Part shown: positions 5,150-8,460 of the stretch, one piece after another
How the letters are laid out: every line of letters starts with the position of its first letter
How positions within the stretch are numbered: the stretch's first letter is position 1
Source of the DNA: Thermoleophilia bacterium
Lineage (GTDB): Bacteria > Actinomycetota > Thermoleophilia > RBG-16-64-13
Reading direction: 5' to 3'
DNA length: 8,460 bases
Assembly: GCA_016929985.1 (NCBI GenBank)
Contig: JAFGIH010000455.1
Location: forward strand, 1-8,460
The notes under the pieces: generated by a model
The model's database searches: none
Seen by the model: only the letters and a program-made list of their open reading frames with translations
Told to the model about the DNA's origin: nothing
Program-made: the position numbers and the translations under genes

Positions 5150-7435
5150 TCAAGCCCGCGTGGTCTTGGCGCCTCCCTTAGCTGCGGCCTTCTCGATCTC
5201 TTCGAGGGATACCACCGATGGGTCATACACCACTTTGAGCTGATTCATTGTGAGATTCAAGCTGCCCGCGGCCGCCAGGTTCCCCCTCCAGCCAAGCAGA
5301 CGGAGGGCATTCAGGATGACGAACAGCGCGCTGCCTTCGTTGAGCAGCAGTCCGGTCACCAACCCCAGATAGCCCAGCAGAGCCATGACCACCATGAAGG
5401 CCACGTTGGCCATGGAGATGGCGATGTTCTGCTTGATCGCCCTCGCTGCCCGGCTGCTCAGTTCGCGTAGATAGCCGACCTTCTCCAGGTCGTCCGACAT
5501 GAGGACCACGTCGCCGGCCTCCACGGCGATGTCGGTGCCGGCTGCGCCCATGGCTATGCCCACGTCGGAGACGGCCATGGCCGGAGCGTCGTTGATGCCA
5601 TCGCCGACCATGCCGACCAGCCGGTACTTGTCTCTGAGCTTCTTGAGCAGCTCCACTTTGTCGGTGGGCAGCAGTTGGGCGTGGTACTCGTCGACGCCCA
5701 CCTGAGCGGCAACCGCGCGGGCGCACAGTATGTTGTCGCCGGAGAGCATGATGGTCCGTACCCCGGCGCGCTGCAGCCTCTCGAGAGCGTCCTTGGCGCC
5801 CGGCCTCACCTTGTCGGCGACCGCGACCAGGCCGACGATCGACTTCTCGCGGGCCACCACGACCACGGTCTTACCCTCATCCTCCAGTCCGGCTATGGCC
5901 GCGCGGATCTCCGCGGAGATCTCCACGCCGCTCTCTTCTTGGAGTCTGGGATTGCCGACCAGATACCCTCTTCCGCCTACGACGGCGCTGATCCCCAGTC
6001 CGGAGGTCTCCTCGAAGGCGTCAACAGCAATCGCGTCGAGCGACTCCTCTTCCCTTGCCCTCCTCACGATGGCCGCCGCGATGGGATGGGCCGAGCGCGA
6101 CTCTATGACACCGACCATTCTGAGCAACTCGTCCTCGGTCATAGAGCCGAACGCGCGGATATCGGTGACTTCAGGCCGGCCGATGGTGAGCGTGCCGGTC
6201 TTGTCGAAGGCTATGGCCCTCAGGTGGCTCACGGTCTCGATGTAGGCGCCGCCCTTGAAGAGAGTGCCATGCCGGGCGGCGTTGGCCATGGAAGCGACTA
6301 CGGCGACAGGCACCGAAAGGGCGAGGCCGCAGGAGCAGGAGACCACGAACACCACCAATCCGCGAAGCAGGAAGGGGTGCCAGGGCTGAGCGAAGAACAA
6401 GGGCGGGATCACCGCCACCAACACCCCCAGCACGAACATGGCCGGTGTGTAGTACTTGCCGAAGGCGTCTGAGAAACGCTGGTAGGAGGTCTTCTTGGCC
6501 TGGGCCTCCTCCACGGAGCAGATGATCTTGGAGAGCATGGTCTCCGATGCCGGCCGGTCCACCTCGATCTCCAGCGAGCCGTTCTGGTTCATGGTGCCGG
6601 CGAAGACCTCATCTCCGGCTTCCTTGCGCGCCGGTATCGATTCGCCGGTGACCGCCGCCTGGTCGAGGTACGACGAGCCCACAGCCACCTTGCCGTCCAT
6701 GGGGATGCGCTCGCCCGGCCGCACGATGACCACGTCACCAACACCGATGTCTTCGACCGCTATGGTCACCTGGTTCTCACTACGGCGGACCAGCGCTTCT
6801 TTCGGTACGAGTTCCGCCAGAGACCGCAGCGCTCCCCGCGCCTTGTCGACCGCGTAGGATTCGAGCACGTCGCCGAGCGAGTAGACGAAGATGAGGATGG
6901 CCGACTCCTGCCACATACCGAGCGCCATCGCTCCACCTGCCCCGATCAGCATGAGCAGGTGGATGGTGGGGGTGAGATTCCGAAGAGCGATGAGAGCCTT
7001 CCTCGCCGGGTAGAAGACACCCACGACCACGGCGAGCACGTAGATGATGTTGACCGCCAACATGGGGGCGTCACTCAGGAAGCGGATCCCCACTGCCACA
7101 AGAATGAGCACCGCCGTGCCGAACAGGGCCAGTTGCTGCCTCTCCCTCCACCACGTGCTCCGCACCTTGGTCTTCTTGACCAGCGAGGCGTTCACACCGG
7201 TTTCGGCCACGGACCGCATGATGTCTTGGACATTGGTGAGCGCCGGATCGTACGAGACCTTCAGCTGCTGAGAGATGCCGTCGGCGTCCGCACTGCCGAT
7301 ACCGGCGAGAGAACGGACCTTCTTCTCCACGAGTTGCGCCTCGCAGGAGCAACTCAGGCCCTCCATCTGCAAGGTGACCGTTTGCAGCCCAACCGCCGCA
7401 CCGTCAGATACCTCTCCTCCGACCTGCCTATCCAT
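5150..7435 (-). CDS. P1B-type heavy-metal translocating ATPase with CSC transmembrane motif
   Basis: Pumps a soft or divalent metal out of the cytoplasm using ATP. The 761-residue protein begins with a heavy-metal-associated domain (about 17-82) whose loop reads GLSCSCE, so C29-x-C31 replaces the usual CxxC. Two membrane pairs follow (about 101-192), then TGES (263-266), a membrane helix with C367-S-C369, phosphorylation motif DKTG (D411), SAHP (448-451), GDGINDAP (611-618) and two final helices. The last helix has NEGSALFVILNALRLL, close to the Zn/Cd/Pb (ZntA-like) group and unlike Cu pumps. The canonical CPC is CSC, discussed under findings. After the last helix is a tail, QLKVVYDPSVVSLEEIEKAA, resembling the second half of a metal-binding domain. 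The start is the ATG at 7435, with GGGGAG 7 nt upstream. Metal: Zn, Cd, Pb or, given the CVC regulator, As/Sb; not decidable here. Confidence 0.93.
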   Translation of the reverse strand: MDRQVGGEVSDGAAVGLQTVTLQMEGLSCSCEAQLVEKKVRSLAGIGSADADGISQQLKVSYDPALTNVQDIMRSVAETGVNASLVKKTKVRSTWWRERQQLALFGTAVLILVAVGIRFLSDAPMLAVNIIYVLAVVVGVFYPARKALIALRNLTPTIHLLMLIGAGGAMALGMWQESAILIFVYSLGDVLESYAVDKARGALRSLAELVPKEALVRRSENQVTIAVEDIGVGDVVIVRPGERIPMDGKVAVGSSYLDQAAVTGESIPARKEAGDEVFAGTMNQNGSLEIEVDRPASETMLSKIICSVEEAQAKKTSYQRFSDAFGKYYTPAMFVLGVLVAVIPPLFFAQPWHPFLLRGLVVFVVSCSCGLALSVPVAVVASMANAARHGTLFKGGAYIETVSHLRAIAFDKTGTLTIGRPEVTDIRAFGSMTEDELLRMVGVIESRSAHPIAAAIVRRAREEESLDAIAVDAFEETSGLGISAVVGGRGYLVGNPRLQEESGVEISAEIRAAIAGLEDEGKTVVVVAREKSIVGLVAVADKVRPGAKDALERLQRAGVRTIMLSGDNILCARAVAAQVGVDEYHAQLLPTDKVELLKKLRDKYRLVGMVGDGINDAPAMAVSDVGIAMGAAGTDIAVEAGDVVLMSDDLEKVGYLRELSSRAARAIKQNIAISMANVAFMVVMALLGYLGLVTGLLLNEGSALFVILNALRLLGWRGNLAAAGSLNLTMNQLKVVYDPSVVSLEEIEKAAAKGGAKTTRA

Positions 7436-7459
7436 CCCGAGGCTCCCCTCGATACGTCA

Positions 7460-7477
7460 TTTCGTCATATAACGAAA
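7460..7477. promoter_or_regulatory. Inverted repeat, candidate repressor operator of the ATPase operon
   Basis: TTTCGT-CATATA-ACGAAA is a perfect inverted repeat with 6-bp arms. It overlaps the end of the minus-strand -10 box and the expected transcription start of the ATPase gene, where a repressor would block transcription. ArsR-family operators are typically AT-rich imperfect palindromes, which fits. The downstream ArsR-like gene (4724-5116) is the natural candidate to bind it. Confidence 0.6.
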
Positions 7478-7504
7478 CATACTGCGACAGAGCCGCGCGT
7501 TCAA
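7476..7504 (-). promoter_or_regulatory. Predicted sigma70-type promoter of the ATPase operon
   Basis: On the minus strand, TTGAAC (7504-7499) and TATGTT (7481-7476) are separated by exactly 17 bp and lead into the ATPase start at 7435. The untranslated leader would be about 30-40 nt. Confidence 0.55.
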
Positions 7505-7507
7505 GGC

Positions 7508-7512
7508 GGAGG
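7508..7512 (+). promoter_or_regulatory. Ribosome binding site of the candidate 41-codon gene
   Basis: GGAGG lies 5 nt before the GTG at 7518 and is the main reason for proposing that small gene. Confidence 0.4.
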
Positions 7513-7517
7513 ACACT

Positions 7518-7643
7518 GTGGTCATCAGACTGCTAGTGATCGCAACCGAGGCCGAGCAAGCTCTCGACACCGTGTTCCAGCGCCACTTCGCGGACTGGAG
7601 GGATCCGAGGCCGGCCGATCTACCGCCTGTGCCCCCCACCTAG
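7518..7643 (+). CDS. Candidate 41-residue protein of unknown function
   Basis: A short reading frame in the otherwise non-coding space between the divergent ATPase and DUF364 genes. It begins with GTG after a good GGAGG and encodes a hydrophobic start (VVIRLLVIATEAEQALDTVF) followed by a polar, proline-rich end (DLPPVPPT) and TAG. Third codon positions are mostly G or C, as in the neighbours. I do not recognise a family. It has no cysteine and one histidine, so it is not an obvious metallothionein. It could be a genuine small protein, the remnant of a longer decayed gene, or chance. The frame is open only from 7473, so it cannot be much longer at the 5' end. No clear promoter was identified on the plus strand. 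Confidence 0.35.
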   Translation: MVIRLLVIATEAEQALDTVFQRHFADWRDPRPADLPPVPPT

Positions 7644-7713
7644 ACCTGACTTCAGCCGCTGTGCCCTTGAGCGTGACACGGTAGCGCGACGCCGCCTCTC
7701 TGAAATCTGCGTG

Positions 7714-7742
7714 TTGGCCGTGGCATGGTTCCGCGTTATACT
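7714..7742 (+). promoter_or_regulatory. Predicted sigma70-type promoter of the DUF364 gene
   Basis: TTGGCC (7714-7719) and TATACT (7737-7742) are separated by 17 bp. Transcription would start near 7749, about 65 nt before the DUF364 start. The -10 box lies within the left arm of the inverted repeat and the bases just after it. Confidence 0.6.
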
Positions 7743-7758
7743 CTTGTTCTTATAACGC
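7733..7758. promoter_or_regulatory. Perfect 8-bp inverted repeat over the DUF364 promoter
   Basis: GCGTTATA-N10-TATAACGC has two perfect 8-bp arms. It covers the -10 box and transcription start, the classic position for a repressor operator. The CGTTATA half-site also occurs, on the minus strand, inside the ATPase operator (7460-7477), suggesting a common or related regulator. Confidence 0.65.
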
Positions 7759-7812
7759 CGTCTGAGAGCGTCGGCGGACAACACCGATGCCCACAAGTGA
7801 AACGAGTATAGG

Positions 7813-8460
7813 TTGAGCGAAAGCTGGGCCATCTATGATCGACTCCTGGAAGAGATTCCAGAAGACGCCGTCGTGAACGCCTGCTTGGTAGGACGCAACT
7901 GGACGGTCGTTGACAGCGGATGGATGGGGCTTGCCATGACCTATCGCGGCGACTCCATAGGAACCACCCTCAAACCGCCGCACACGGGACGCAGGTTGAG
8001 CGACATGGCGGCCTGCCTGAAAAGCTGGAATCACTACGAAGCCTCGCTTGGAATGGCAGCAGTGAATTCCTACTACAACACGCCTGAGCGGGTGGGGAGT
8101 TGGCTGAATGAGCCGCTCGATGCCATCCGTGGGTCGGGGGCTTTGACCGATCTGCTGAATAGCATCTCGGGCAAGAAGGTGGCGGTGATCGGACACTTCC
8201 CCAACATGAAGGCGATGGCCGAGCGGTGTGAGCTGACAGTGCTTGAAAGGAATCCGCAGGATGGAGACATGCCGGATTCTGCCGCTGAGTATGTCCTCCC
8301 CGAGCAAGATTTCGTCTTCATCACGGGCATGACTGTGACCAACAAGACCCTCCCCCGGCTGCTTGTGCTCTCCACGCAGGCCACGGTGGTGCTCATGGGC
8401 CCGAGTGTCCCCTTGGCGCCATGGTGGTTCGAGCGAGGCGTGGATGTACTCGCCGGCATG
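7813..8460 (+). CDS. DUF4213/DUF364 putative heavy-metal chelation protein (3' end outside window)
   Basis: The frame runs from TTG at 7813 to the window end, 216 codons without a stop. The N-terminal part (about 5-90), with VGRNWTVVDSGWMGLAMTYRG, fits the DUF4213 domain, and AAVNSYYN (82-89) fits the usual link between the domains. The second part, with VAVIGHFPNM (123-132), DFVFITGMTVTNKTLPRLL (166-184) and MGPSVPLAPWWFERGVDVLAG, fits DUF364. Pfam labels both 'putative heavy-metal chelation', a label based on structure rather than proven chemistry. The family is usually about 250 residues, so perhaps 30-40 are missing. TTG is the only start near the domain boundary; an in-frame stop lies at 7798-7800, and the ribosome binding site is weak (AACGAG). 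Its promoter and operator-like repeat lie just upstream, next to the ATPase operon, which supports metal-responsive expression. Confidence 0.85.
   Translation, partial: MSESWAIYDRLLEEIPEDAVVNACLVGRNWTVVDSGWMGLAMTYRGDSIGTTLKPPHTGRRLSDMAACLKSWNHYEASLGMAAVNSYYNTPERVGSWLNEPLDAIRGSGALTDLLNSISGKKVAVIGHFPNMKAMAERCELTVLERNPQDGDMPDSAAEYVLPEQDFVFITGMTVTNKTLPRLLVLSTQATVVLMGPSVPLAPWWFERGVDVLAGM

Larger units (their letters stand above)
7644..7812. promoter_or_regulatory. Intergenic leader region before the DUF364 gene
   Basis: No gene is seen here. It holds a promoter (7714-7742) and an inverted repeat (7733-7758) detailed separately. I see no hairpin followed by T-run that would mark a terminator, and no known riboswitch signature. 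Confidence 0.5.

Noticed and set aside
5675..6472. 265-codon plus-strand frame inside the ATPase gene
   Set aside because: It lies opposite the phosphorylation and CSC motifs of a complete P-type ATPase, and its His/Asp/Gly-rich product looks like an antisense artefact.
6959..7684. 241-codon plus-strand frame running from the ATPase gene into the intergenic region
   Set aside because: It is largely antisense to the ATPase N-terminus, is rich in His and Arg without motifs, and has no ribosome binding site that I can see.
7750..8307. 185-codon minus-strand frame opposite the DUF364 gene
   Set aside because: The plus-strand frame encodes clear DUF4213/DUF364 motifs over its whole length; the minus-strand frame has none.
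1..8460. tRNA, rRNA, CRISPR arrays, insertion sequences or integrase attachment sites
   Set aside because: No regularly spaced repeats, transposase motifs, terminal inverted repeats or tRNA-like cloverleafs were found by eye; coding genes fill almost all the space.

Overview
The window is GC-rich, densely coding bacterial DNA that reads as a metal and metalloid resistance island. It holds nine recognisable protein genes, one candidate small gene, and no RNA genes, transposons or CRISPR arrays that I could see. There is no arsC, so arsenic would have to arrive as As(III). That fact, together with DUF5714 and DUF364 proteins, suggests an anaerobe or an organism from a reduced environment. I cannot fix the phylum; a high-GC anaerobic Actinomycetota or Chloroflexota is only a guess.

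Layout. (1) Positions 1-2097, minus strand: acr3 (arsenite efflux), arsM (As(III) S-adenosylmethionine methyltransferase) and the start of a metallophosphoesterase, closely packed as one likely operon. (2) Positions 2098-2206: a divergent regulatory region with a perfect TATAAT and a short inverted repeat. (3) Positions 2207-4727, plus strand: arsR, a thioredoxin-like protein with a TxxC active site, a Cys-rich DUF5714 protein and a lipoate-protein ligase A homologue. Spacing is tight or overlapping, so this is one likely operon. (4) Positions 4724-7435, minus strand: a P1B-type metal ATPase followed by a second ArsR-family repressor. This operon converges on the first, and the last genes of the two share a CTAG that supplies a stop codon on each strand. 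(5) Positions 7436-7812: a regulatory region with a candidate 41-codon gene and two promoters, each with an inverted repeat over its -10/+1 region. (6) From 7813 to the window end, plus strand: a DUF4213/DUF364 'putative heavy-metal chelation' protein that runs off the edge.

How it may work together. ArsR would release the divergent promoters when As(III) binds its Cys-x-Cys site. Acr3 exports arsenite and ArsM methylates it. The least expected part is the trx-like/DUF5714/lplA trio inside the arsR operon. Dihydrolipoyl groups are classic targets of trivalent arsenicals, so a lipoate ligase co-expressed with ars genes suggests re-lipoylation, or a lipoyl or Cys-rich carrier involved in As(III) handling. 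The ATPase/ArsR2 pair and the DUF364 gene look like a second metal-responsive unit. Its ATPase has an unusual Cys-Ser-Cys in place of the transmembrane Cys-Pro-Cys signature. The functional links are inference; the gene identities rest on motifs read directly from the translation.
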